Shown here in pieces: positions 15,246 through 22,118 of a stretch of DNA of 64,000 bases (positions are counted from its first letter, which is position 1; every line of letters begins with the position of its first letter). The notes beneath the pieces are model-generated. The model had not been told where the DNA came from and searched no databases. It saw nothing but the letters and a program-made list of their open reading frames with translations. The translations under genes were made by a program, and so were the position numbers. Source of the stretch: JBBRHQ01 sp963720735 (GTDB taxonomy: Bacteria > Actinomycetota > Thermoleophilia > Solirubrobacterales > 70-9); contig CAVRGL010000004.1 of assembly GCA_963720735.1 (NCBI GenBank), positions 1-64,000 of the forward strand, given 5' to 3'.

Positions 15246-16280
15246 TTACCGGACAAAGCCTAATGACCTCAGGTACTGATGGGCGACCAGGGCCGGGTCC
15301 TGCTTGCCGATATCGACGCGGGAATTCAGCTCCTGTATCACTGGCAGCGTCATGTTGCTCTGGACCTTTTCGATCGTCGCGCCGAAATCCGGGCCCGCCC
15401 GGTCGGCGACCTTCTTCGCGGCGATGAAGATCACATTGCCGGCGGGGATCAGGCCCTTGTTGTCGTTCAGGATCGTGTACTTGGTCGAGCTCGCGAGTTC
15501 GGCGTCGCTCGTGAACAGGATCGAGAGGTCCGCTTCACCCTTGTCGAGCACGGCGTAGCGCTGGTCGATGCCCACTGGCTTGAACTGCTTGAAACTGAGG
15601 CCGTAGTTCTTCTCGAGGCCCGCAAGGCAGTCGATCCGCGCGGGGCATTGGGGTGAGCCGGCAAGGACGAGGTTTCGCGACCTGCCGGTCAGATCGGAGA
15701 TGTCCTTTAGGCCCAGCTTCTCGGCCGTGGCTGTGAGAGTCCCAACGGCGTTCGCGTCCGCGAACGGGGTCGGTGGATAGGCCACGATCCCCTCCCTAGC
15801 GAGGTCCGCCTTCGCCTCGTTGTAGGCCTCGGTGGCGCCTGACGGGATCTTGCTCGCGGGGACCTGGAAGAACGAACCGAGAGCGGTGGACGTGTACTCC
15901 GGATATCCGCTTATCTGGCCATCGTTGATGGCCTTCAGCGCCACCTTCTCAGGGCCTAGGTTGAGCCGGGTCTTCACTTTGTAGCCGGCGGCCTTCAAGG
16001 CTTGGGCGTAGATCTCGCCGAGGATGAACTCTTCGGTGAAGTTCTTGGAACCGACCGTGATCGTCGTCTTCCCGTTCGCCGGGTTCGACTGGATCAGATT
16101 GTCTTGGGCCCCGGAAGTCGTCGACGGGCCGCCACCGCCCCCGCAGGCGGCGACGCCGACAGCGAGAGTCACCACTGCGCCCGCTGCGAACCCCACCCGC
16201 CCCCAGAGAAACCTAATCCCCGGGCATCCGTTCCGATTTGAACGGTCAGGGAAGGCTGGGCGCGGAAAGCTTTTCTTCAA
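15246..16280 (-). CDS. Glycine-betaine/choline-type ABC substrate-binding lipoprotein
   Basis: 344 residues from a TTG with AAGG upstream. After a basic start, the hydrophobic segment ends in VTLAVGVAACGGGGG, a lipobox with Cys for lipid anchoring. The mature domain (ITVGSKNFTEEFILGEIYAQ, then LDKGEADLSILFTSD and a C-terminal RVDIGKQDPALVAHQYL) is of the OpuAC/ProX class II binding-protein type that captures quaternary amines or osmolytes. The usual permease and ATPase genes are missing on both sides, so it is an orphan unless it docks with a transporter elsewhere. It lies at the right end of the multicopper oxidase/MMPL group. Confidence 0.87.
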   Translation of the reverse strand: MKKSFPRPAFPDRSNRNGCPGIRFLWGRVGFAAGAVVTLAVGVAACGGGGGPSTTSGAQDNLIQSNPANGKTTITVGSKNFTEEFILGEIYAQALKAAGYKVKTRLNLGPEKVALKAINDGQISGYPEYTSTALGSFFQVPASKIPSGATEAYNEAKADLAREGIVAYPPTPFADANAVGTLTATAEKLGLKDISDLTGRSRNLVLAGSPQCPARIDCLAGLEKNYGLSFKQFKPVGIDQRYAVLDKGEADLSILFTSDAELASSTKYTILNDNKGLIPAGNVIFIAAKKVADRAGPDFGATIEKVQSNMTLPVIQELNSRVDIGKQDPALVAHQYLRSLGFVR

Positions 16281-16390
16281 CCAGGCCCTTCTTTCAGCCG
16301 GGTGCAGGAGCCCTCAGGGGTCTAGCACCGCAGACCTTCCGGGTCAAGGCGGTCGATTCGCTCGCCCCCGCCGAGCTCTCTGACGAGGCC

Positions 16391-16530
16391 AGGACCGATG
16401 CGCGTTTGTTGGGGGAGTTGCGGCTGACGGGCTTATCTGAGTAATGGCGCCCAGCCGGACGCGGGACTCCCCCCTCCCCCCTGCGTGCCAGCCGGGTTCG
16501 CCATTCGACTCCCGCCCTCGCTTCGCCTCG
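16391..16530 (+). repeat. Dispersed island repeat, copy C
   Basis: Same block order as copy B: GCGCGTTTGTTGGGGGA, TTGCGGCTGACGGGC, TCTGAGTAATGGCGCCCAGC, ACTCCCCCCTCCCC, CGCTTCGCCTCG. Differences are scattered substitutions without large gaps. Confidence 0.7.
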
Positions 16531-16702
16531 CAGCCCCGAAGCTCGACGACGTGAGTAACGAGGGTGATGGTGAGCATGGGAGATGTAGGCGGGAGGGAGC
16601 GGGTGCCCACGGAACGGGCGGAGGTTTGTGCCTGACGCAAAGCAAAGGGAGGGTTGCAAAATGGTTGCAGTCGGCTAGCGGACCAAATCCGCGAAACGTA
16701 AG

Positions 16703-16726
16703 AAAGCCCCCAGTTGCGGGGGCTTT
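16703..16726. terminator. Intrinsic terminator hairpin
   Basis: AAAGCCCCC and GGGGGCTTT form a 9-bp stem with a 6-base loop, T-rich on both strands, so it could stop transcription from either side. Confidence 0.65.
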
Positions 16727-16730
16727 CCAA

Positions 16731-16772
16731 TGGGCCGGGGAGGACTCGAACCTCCGACCGACGGATTATGAG
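16731..16772 (-). repeat. tRNA 3'-half fragment, old attachment-site copy 2
   Basis: 42 bases identical to 5672-5713: acceptor 3' strand, T-arm of the GGAGG/CCTCC type and anticodon loop with CAT. The sequence diverges right after the anticodon loop. With the copy at 5672 it would bracket an ~11-kb segment holding the IS, oxidase and transporter genes, although no integrase remains inside. Confidence 0.8.
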
Positions 16773-16918
16773 AGCGGCCGGAAGATGTCCAGGGAGCGCG
16801 TTCCTGTCTGGGGGGATCGATCTGCATCGATTGTGTCCAGGGAGTTCGCTGGAGTCGGGGACAAAGTTTGGGACAAAGTACTGCCGAGAGCGTCCGCCGG
16901 GAATCGCATCATCGGACC

Positions 16919-17182
16919 ATGCCTCGTCTCAGCTCGTTCTACGGAATCGCCGTTTTCATGTACTGGAACGAGGGCGTTCACGCACGTCCTCACTTTCATG
17001 CCCGCTACGCCGGCGAGGCCGCGTCCGTCGACTTCAACGGGGACGTCATCGCGGGCTCCTTGCCGGCGCGTGCGCAGCGATTGGTGGCCGAATGGGCTCG
17101 CCTGCATCAGGGCGAGCTGGCGGAGAACTGGGAGCGCGCTCGCAATGAAGAGCGCTTGCGCAGCATCGACCCCCTTCCGTAA
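16919..17182 (+). CDS. DUF4160 domain protein
   Basis: About 87 residues from the ATG giving MPRLSSFYGIAVFMYWNEGV, followed by HARPHFHARYAGEAASVDF, which is the DUF4160 signature (PRIS-type start, H-PHFHARY). The longer ORF start 17 codons upstream lacks family support. It is followed after 10 bases by a DUF2442 gene. These two small domains are commonly found together in bacteria and have been suspected to form a toxin-antitoxin-like or accessory module, though function is not established. The pair sits alone between two tRNA fragments. Confidence 0.85.
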   Translation: MPRLSSFYGIAVFMYWNEGVHARPHFHARYAGEAASVDFNGDVIAGSLPARAQRLVAEWARLHQGELAENWERARNEERLRSIDPLP

Positions 17183-17192
17183 GATTTCAGCC

Positions 17193-17456
17193 ATGAACGA
17201 GCTCCACGACATCAGCGCGGTAGAGGTGATCGGCGAACACCGGCTTCGCCTTAGCTTTGACGATGGGACAGTCGGCGATGTCGATTTCTCGACCCGAACT
17301 TGGCGCGGGGTCTTCGAGCCTCTCGCGGATCCATCCACCTTTGCGCAGGTCAAGGTCAACCCTGAATCGGGGACGATCTCCTGGCCCGGAGACTTGGACA
17401 TGGCCCCGGAGCCCCTTTACGAAGAGGCTCGTCGCCACATCGTCGTGACGCAGTAG
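17193..17456 (+). CDS. DUF2442 domain protein
   Basis: 87 residues: MNELHDISAVEVIGEHRLRL, FDDGTVGDVDFS, RGVFEPLADPSTFAQVKVN, then SGTISWPGDLDMAPEPLYEE, the typical DUF2442 ending. The ATG is 10 nt after the DUF4160 stop, so the genes are cotranscribed; a TAAGAT box also lies 7 nt before this start. Partner role with DUF4160 is inferred from common association. Confidence 0.87.
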   Translation: MNELHDISAVEVIGEHRLRLSFDDGTVGDVDFSTRTWRGVFEPLADPSTFAQVKVNPESGTISWPGDLDMAPEPLYEEARRHIVVTQ

Positions 17457-17479
17457 CCGTTCGCCTCCGACATCGATAG

Positions 17480-17521
17480 TGGGCCGGGCAGGACTCGAAC
17501 CTGCGACCGACGGATTATGAG
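17480..17521 (-). repeat. Left attachment site (tRNA 3'-half copy 3)
   Basis: 42 bases identical to 24402-24443, covering discriminator, acceptor strand, T-arm (GCAGG/CCTGC type), variable region and anticodon loop. The match ends at the 5' side of the anticodon loop. The integrase gene begins just to its right, the usual arrangement for an att site of this kind. Confidence 0.88.
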
Positions 17522-17562
17522 GCCGAAGGGCACCGGCGACAGGCGGCGACAACGGGCGACAG

Positions 17563-18765
17563 CTAGGCACTCCTGACCCCTTCCGGCGACCGCTTGGCCT
17601 CGGCCTTTGGGGCCAGGTTTGGGGCCACGTCCTCGGCCTCGTCCAGCAGAGCCCCGAGCCGCTTGGCGGCGTCGTGTTTCGGGACGTAGTGGACGTAGCG
17701 CATCGTGGTCTGGATGTCGGCGTGACCCATCCATGCCTGCACATCCGAGAGCGGGAACGCCTGCACCGCGATGGTCCCGAAGGAGTGGCGGAGCCCGTGG
17801 AACTTGATCGAGCGCAGGCCAGCCCGCCGCAGCGCCCGCTTGTAGGTCCTGACGGTTGCCGAGTGGTCGATGTAGCCCCCGGTCGGACTGACGAACACGA
17901 AGTCGTCGTCGCCGATCCACAACTCCCGCTGCCCGAGCCTTGCGAGAGCCTGGGCCACGTCGGCGACCAACGGCACCGAGCGCACCTTGCCCGACTTGGG
18001 CGCCTCAATCGCCCCACGGGCCAGCGCCCGGCGGACGTGGATCAGGTCCCGTTGCCAGTCGATGTCCGACCAGCGCAGCGCCGCCAGCTCCCCGAAACGG
18101 AGCCCGGTGAAGGCGGCGGTCAGGTACAGCGTCCCGTCCTGCTCGCTCTCGGCGGCTGCTTCGAGCTGGCGAATCTCATCGGGCCGCAGAACATCGAGGT
18201 CACCGCTGCGGCGCTCGGGCACCTTCTCGACACCGGCGGCAGGATTGGCCCGCAGGTTCCACACCTTCATCGCCCGTCCGAGAATCCCGTGGATCATCGT
18301 CAGCCGCTTGTTGATCGTGCGGGGTGAGAGGCGGCCCTCGGCCACCAGGGCATCGCGGTAACGCTCGATGCTCGCGGGCGGGATCGCCTCCAGCTTTCGG
18401 TCGGCCCCAAGATCGTCGATCAGGTTGGCCTCGACCGTCAGCCGGTAGTCCCGCACCGTCGACCGCTTGCGCTTGCGGTCGTGCTCGATCCAGCGCAGCC
18501 ACTCGCGGCAGGCGTCCTCCCAGGTCGCCCCGGTCGCCTGCTGCTCGACTCGCTGGCCTCGCTCGACTTCGACCATGTACTCGCGCAGCCATCGCTCGGC
18601 GGTCGCCTTGGTGAAGTGGCCCGGTGGGCAGGTGCTCCGCTTCGTCCAGGCCGGGCCGATCCGCTTCTTGGTGTCCTTGGTGCCGACCCGGACCCGCGCA
18701 TACCAGACATCGCCACGGGCGAGCCTGCGCAGGAACACGCTCCCGCTCAGGTAGTTGGTGCTCAT
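17563..18765 (-). CDS. Tyrosine recombinase / integrase
   Basis: About 400 residues from the ATG giving MSTNYLSGSVFLRR, with GGGGGAA just upstream; a start four codons earlier is possible. Arm-binding region, then a SAM-like core-binding domain (WEDACREWLRWIEHDRKRK), then the catalytic domain with Arg in FTGLRFGELAALRW, Lys region APKSGKVRSVPL, H-x-x-R in HGLRHSFGTIA, and GHADIQTTMRYVHYVP containing the second His and the nucleophile Tyr. This enzyme would cut within the 42-bp tRNA-derived repeat and catalyse integration and excision. It is the last gene of the element before attL. Confidence 0.93.
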   Translation of the reverse strand: MSTNYLSGSVFLRRLARGDVWYARVRVGTKDTKKRIGPAWTKRSTCPPGHFTKATAERWLREYMVEVERGQRVEQQATGATWEDACREWLRWIEHDRKRKRSTVRDYRLTVEANLIDDLGADRKLEAIPPASIERYRDALVAEGRLSPRTINKRLTMIHGILGRAMKVWNLRANPAAGVEKVPERRSGDLDVLRPDEIRQLEAAAESEQDGTLYLTAAFTGLRFGELAALRWSDIDWQRDLIHVRRALARGAIEAPKSGKVRSVPLVADVAQALARLGQRELWIGDDDFVFVSPTGGYIDHSATVRTYKRALRRAGLRSIKFHGLRHSFGTIAVQAFPLSDVQAWMGHADIQTTMRYVHYVPKHDAAKRLGALLDEAEDVAPNLAPKAEAKRSPEGVRSA

Positions 18766-18766
18766 C

Positions 18767-18979
18767 ACTTCCCCCATTCGTCAGGGTTGCCTTGCACCAC
18801 TCGAGGCTACCGGCCCGGCAGCCTTCGAGCAGGGCAGCGAGGTCGTCGTCGGTGAACACGATCTTCTGGGCCGTGAGGCGGCGGTGGGGCCACTTGCCCT
18901 CCCGGCACTTGCGCAGCACCGTCTCGCGGCTGACGCCGAGCAGGTCGGCGATTTCCTGGGGCGAGTAGATCGTCGGCAT
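18767..18979 (-). CDS. Xis-like helix-turn-helix protein (no stop in frame)
   Basis: MPTIYSPQEIADLLGVSRET, then KCREGKWPHRRLTAQKIVF and TDDDLAALL: a MerR/excisionase-type (HTH_17) domain that reads a cysteine-free winged helix, expected to bend DNA and favour excision. The coding sense ends around here, but the frame has no stop until 18200, running antisense-free across the integrase gene. A one-base indel near the GGGGG run at about 18770 is the simplest reason. The start overlaps the stop of the upstream gene (TGATG). The end given is approximate. Confidence 0.7.
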
Positions 18980-19929
18980 CACGTCGCCCCCCCGGCCGGG
19001 AGCGCCCAGAGCAGCTCGGTGCGGTCACTCCGCTCCAGCTTGAGCTGCTCGGCCCAGCGGTCGAGGTCGAGCCGGTCCCGGATCGCCTGCTCCACGATCT
19101 TGGCGAGCTGATCGGGCGGTAGGGCCTCCAGTTGGCAGGTGTCGCCCGTCCAGGTCTTCGAGCGCCGGTCGCTTGCCTTGGCCGGGGCCGTGGGCAGCCC
19201 GTAAGCGGCCACCTGGGCGGCGCTGAGGGCCACCCGCACGGGCTCGATGGACAAGGTCTGCAAGCGCCTGTCGGCCTCCACGAACGCTGCCGCATCGGCG
19301 GCCATCGCCTCGAAGATCGACTCGCCGGAAGGGTCGAAGTCGCCGACGTGGAGCAGGATGGTGGGGACGCTGCGGGCGAGCGCCCGGTCGGCGATCCCCT
19401 TCACCGCGGTGAGCGAGACGAAGCCGCCCGCCGAGAACACCGCGACCGAGTAGAGCTCGGCGACGCGGGCGAGCTGCTCCAGCATCCCGGCCGCCTCGCA
19501 CCACAGCTCGACTCGGACCGGCTGGCCCTCCTGCCGATCCCGGCGGTAGCCGTTGGCCCGCCGCACGGTGTCATCCCAGAAGTCCGCCGGGCTCGGGTAG
19601 TAGTCGCGGCGGGCGGTGACTACGCCGTCGTCACGGATCGCCTCGAAGTCGATCAGGCGGGCGCGGCGGGCTCGCCCCAGGTGCTCGCACAGCCGCTTGT
19701 AGGCGCGCTGATCCTTCGGGTAGTCGTGGGTGGCGACCAGCCGGTAGAAGATTTGGCGGATGGTCAGCGGCAGGTAGTCCTGGTACTCCGCGAGAACCTG
19801 ATCGACCCCGTCCAGTAGCTTCCGGGTCTTGGCCTGGGGCTGCCCAATCCGCGTACCCACGCGGGCGCCGGTGAGCGTTTTCACGACCGGTCGGTATTTC
19901 GGGACCGCCGCCCCAGCCGAACAGGTCAA
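18979..19929 (-). CDS. Spo11/Topo VI-A-like protein (5Y-CAP + TOPRIM), no B subunit
   Basis: About 316 residues from a TTG; a GTG at 19884 is an alternative. Residues ~45-100 form a 5Y-CAP-like winged helix with PLTIRQIFYRLVATHDYP, where Y62 sits at the place of the catalytic tyrosine (R-x-I-F-Y). Residues ~138-215 form a TOPRIM fold: VELWCEAAGML with the invariant Glu (E145) and HVGDFDPSGESIFEA with the D-x-D pair (D197, D199). All catalytic positions are therefore kept. Topo VI and VIII cut DNA with an A2B2 complex; stand-alone A-like proteins on mobile elements have been described as mini-A. No GHKL ATPase (B) gene lies in this element. A role in element replication, transfer or integration is inference. 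Confidence 0.75.
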   Translation of the reverse strand: MTCSAGAAVPKYRPVVKTLTGARVGTRIGQPQAKTRKLLDGVDQVLAEYQDYLPLTIRQIFYRLVATHDYPKDQRAYKRLCEHLGRARRARLIDFEAIRDDGVVTARRDYYPSPADFWDDTVRRANGYRRDRQEGQPVRVELWCEAAGMLEQLARVAELYSVAVFSAGGFVSLTAVKGIADRALARSVPTILLHVGDFDPSGESIFEAMAADAAAFVEADRRLQTLSIEPVRVALSAAQVAAYGLPTAPAKASDRRSKTWTGDTCQLEALPPDQLAKIVEQAIRDRLDLDRWAEQLKLERSDRTELLWALPAGGAT

Positions 19930-19968
19930 ACACGTCCTCCAGCGGGAGCCGTGGCAGGTCGGCCGCCT

Positions 19969-20448
19969 TCATCGCTGCGCCTCCGGGGCGACAGCCGCGA
20001 GGTCTACATGGTGGTGATCACGGTCCTGATCACGGTCCTGATCCCCGCCGCCAGCGGGGCCGGATGATTCGCCGGGGTCGTCTGAGGACGAACTGCTGCG
20101 GGTGGCGCGGCGGGAGCCAGGGCGCCGGGCATTTGCCCCACTACGCGGAGCATGGCCGGAAGGGCTCCGGGTTAGCCAGTCGGCGCGAGTCTCGGGGCCG
20201 TGGCCGGTGTCACGCTCGATCCCCGGCAGGCGGCCCGCCTCCCAGGATCGGTTCAGCCTGCGGGTGGCGCGACTGTTGCAAACGCGGATCGCCCGGCGGG
20301 CGCCGGGGGAGCCCTGCCGCTTGGCGCGGACGACCTCGACCCTCGCCAGCTTCGCCTCGTCGCCGTCGCGGCGGTTCAGCTCGCGGAGCGCGGGAACGTC
20401 GCCCCTGATCGCGAGGAGGGCTAGCTCATCAACGGAGCGGCGGCGCAA
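19969..20448 (-). CDS. Hypothetical element protein, basic, possible DNA-binding
   Basis: About 159 residues starting MRRRSVDELALLAIRGDVPA. The first half is rich in Arg and helical (NRRDGDEAKLARVEVVRAKR); the second half is low-complexity with runs of Ser, Arg and Gly-Asp repeats near the end (DQDRDQDRD), encoded by a short tandem DNA repeat around 20020-20045. The function is unknown. Its stop overlaps an ATG (19972) opening MKAADLPRLPLEDVFDLFGW, a short frame ahead of the Spo11-like gene that may belong to that gene's true N-terminus if an indel lies between. Confidence 0.5.
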   Translation of the reverse strand: MRRRSVDELALLAIRGDVPALRELNRRDGDEAKLARVEVVRAKRQGSPGARRAIRVCNSRATRRLNRSWEAGRLPGIERDTGHGPETRADWLTRSPSGHAPRSGANARRPGSRRATRSSSSSDDPGESSGPAGGGDQDRDQDRDHHHVDLAAVAPEAQR

Positions 20449-20518
20449 CGGTAGTCACCTTCGGGTTGAACATTCATGCGCCTCAAAGGTTTTCGAACGG
20501 CCCGGTCGGAACGAGCGA

Positions 20519-20538
20519 CGCCGCCCCGAAGGGCGGCG
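20519..20538. terminator. Hairpin within the element
   Basis: CGCCGCCC pairs with GGGCGGCG around a CGAA tetraloop-like turn. It could separate expression of the capsid side from the recombination side; there is no clear T-run. Confidence 0.35.
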
Positions 20539-20724
20539 CCTGCATGAACGCTCTTTCCGGTCGGCAGGTGAAGGCAAGAAGCCGACGCGAAGGGACTAGG
20601 GGAACAAAGCTACCTGCCGCTGCGGCCGGAACCCTCGCCAGCCACGGCCCCGGCGAAGGGAAAGACACGCGGCCCCCGATCGGAAGGCCGCAGATCGCCT
20701 CTCAGGGCGCCGCCCCCGCAGGAC

Positions 20725-20967
20725 CTAGACCAAGGACGGCCGCACTTTGCAGCTCTCGGGCAAGTAGCTCCTGACCAGGCTGGACGCCTCGGCCGGACTA
20801 TGGGCCCTGACCCTGACCGCGATCCGCATGCCCTCGACACCGGCGCCGGGGTAGCGGGTTGATATGTGCGGGCCGAGCACCTTGATGTCGGGCGAACGAT
20901 CCATTTCACGCAGAGCAGGCTCTAGGGCCTTGCCCTCGACTATCAGCTCAAATGTCTCTGCCGCCAC
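20725..20967 (-). CDS. Small conserved hypothetical, paralogue of 2897-3136
   Basis: About 80 residues from the GTG at 20967, with GGGAG about 8 nt upstream. Sequence pattern FELIVEGKALEPALREMDRS, DIKVLGPHISTRYPG, ASSLVRSYLPE matches the left-island paralogue at every block. No family is known to me. A copy inside a bounded integrative element and another outside it suggests movement with such elements. The C-terminal motif (A..LV...LP.G..V) is shared loosely with the 68-residue protein at 56272. Confidence 0.7.
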   Translation of the reverse strand: MAAETFELIVEGKALEPALREMDRSPDIKVLGPHISTRYPGAGVEGMRIAVRVRAHSPAEASSLVRSYLPESCKVRPSLV

Positions 20968-21289
20968 CAAATACTCCCTACCAACGAACGCGGGGGGCAT
21001 CGGAGGGCTTGCGGTCCGCGGGCATTAGAACTCTCAGGGCGCTGCTCCCCGGCGGGGAGGGAAAGATTCGGCCCCGACGCCGAATAGGGACAACGCCGGG
21101 GCCGAAATCTGCTCGGGGAGAGGAATCCGCCCCCGAGCTTGTGTCTCCGGGCTATGAACGGCGCGGCCCGACCCGAGCTTGTGGGCCTCGATCAGCTCGA
21201 TCGCGACGACTTGGCGCCAGCGAGAGGGTTGGTAACGGCGTGGTGAACCTCGCGCAATCCCGCGCTAAGGTCGGAGATGGCGGGAAAAG
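20968..21289. other. Non-coding stretch with a 10-bp inverted repeat
   Basis: No gene is supported. TTCGGCCCCG (21067-21076) and CGGGGCCGAA (21097-21106) are perfect inverted arms 20 bases apart. This could be a regulator-binding site, an origin-like iteron or an RNA hairpin of the element. Confidence 0.45.
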
Positions 21290-21568
21290 TCAGGTCCCGG
21301 CCGTCATGTCCCGGAGATGGCCGAGCTCGGCGGCCTTCGACCGTCGCTCGCGGAGCGCCAGGAGCTGCTCGAAGTAGGCCAGCGCCAGCCGGTCGCAGGT
21401 TTCGGCGACGCCGTAGAGCGGGTTGCTTCGACGCTGCCCGGTGCTGCCCGGGATCAGCGGCTGGCGATCGGCAGCGGCCAGGGCCTTCTTCGCCGCCGTC
21501 AAGTTGGCCTCGTAGCGGTCGAGCAGGCCGCGTTCTTCTAGGTCGGGGCGATCGTCGTTGTCAGTCAC
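21290..21568 (-). CDS. Small protein, possible phage terminase small subunit (P27-like)
   Basis: 92 residues from a GTG with AAGGGA upstream. Opening MTDNDDRPDLEERGLLDRYE, then TAAKKALAAADRQPLIPGST and GQRRSNPLYGVAETCDRLA, ending in a helical tail. The R-P-L-x-P-G-S-T-G-Q...NPL pattern recalls the short P27-type terminase small subunits. The match is from memory of pattern only and is weak. Location beside a capsid gene supports a packaging role. If so, the element may select its own DNA while relying on a helper's large terminase. Confidence 0.45.
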   Translation of the reverse strand: MTDNDDRPDLEERGLLDRYEANLTAAKKALAAADRQPLIPGSTGQRRSNPLYGVAETCDRLALAYFEQLLALRERRSKAAELGHLRDMTAGT

Positions 21569-21839
21569 GAAAAAATCCCTTCAGAGAATCCCGCCGGATT
21601 TCGCCATTTCCTCTGGCCGCCGGGCATGGGGTGAGTGGGCGCCGCCCTTTCGTGATCGCGCCGCCCCCCGTCGCAGCGCCTCCGGTGCCCCAGTCTGGAA
21701 GGAAACTCGGGCGGGAGGCACTTCCCCCAGGGGTCATAACGGACGAGACTCCCCGTGTCCCGGATCGCGGTCCGGACCGCAAACCTAGCCCGGCTCCTGC
21801 GAGCAGGCAAGGACGAAGTTCGGCCAGGGCGGCTCACAG

Positions 21840-22118
21840 CTACCGCAGCGCCACCAGGATCAGGACGGCGACGGTGACGTAGGCGATCGTCAGCCGATGG
21901 CCCCGAGCCCAGCGGACGGCGCGCCTGTATCCGGAATCCCGACGCGCTGCGGAGGCAGGAGCAGCGCGCCGGGGTCCGGTACTGATCGGCGGGAGGCGCC
22001 GATGCGGCCATCCCGGCGAAGGGCAACCCCGGGGGCGGACCGGCCGCACGGCTTCGACCTCCCACACGTCTAGCCGATCACGTAGGCGCCCGTTGCCGAC
22101 CTGATCGAAGCGACACAT
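21840..22118 (-). CDS. Possible small membrane protein (doubtful)
   Basis: 92-residue ORF overlapping the capsid 3' end by 49 bases. The last 26 residues (HRLTIAYVTVAVLILVALR) form a credible membrane helix after a basic stretch; the first half is Arg/Pro-rich and not convincing, so the true start may be later. It could be a holin-like or anchor protein, but nothing specific supports that. Confidence 0.3.
   Translation of the reverse strand: MCRFDQVGNGRLRDRLDVWEVEAVRPVRPRGCPSPGWPHRRLPPISTGPRRAAPASAARRDSGYRRAVRWARGHRLTIAYVTVAVLILVALR

Larger units (their letters stand above)
16281..16730. other. Intergenic region with repeat copy C and a terminator
   Basis: No gene is supported. It contains the third dispersed repeat copy (16391-16530) and a strong hairpin (16703-16726) that ends beside the tRNA fragment at 16731. 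Confidence 0.5.

Noticed and set aside
14371..15279. Rightward ORFs over the MMPL gene
   Set aside because: Antisense frames; they show none of the membrane pattern expected of a real gene and the MMPL frame is complete.
19631..19972. 113-codon ORF ahead of the Spo11-like gene
   Set aside because: Only its first ~30 codons look protein-like; the rest is an out-of-frame reading of the Spo11-like gene. Noted as a possible mis-framed N-terminus instead.
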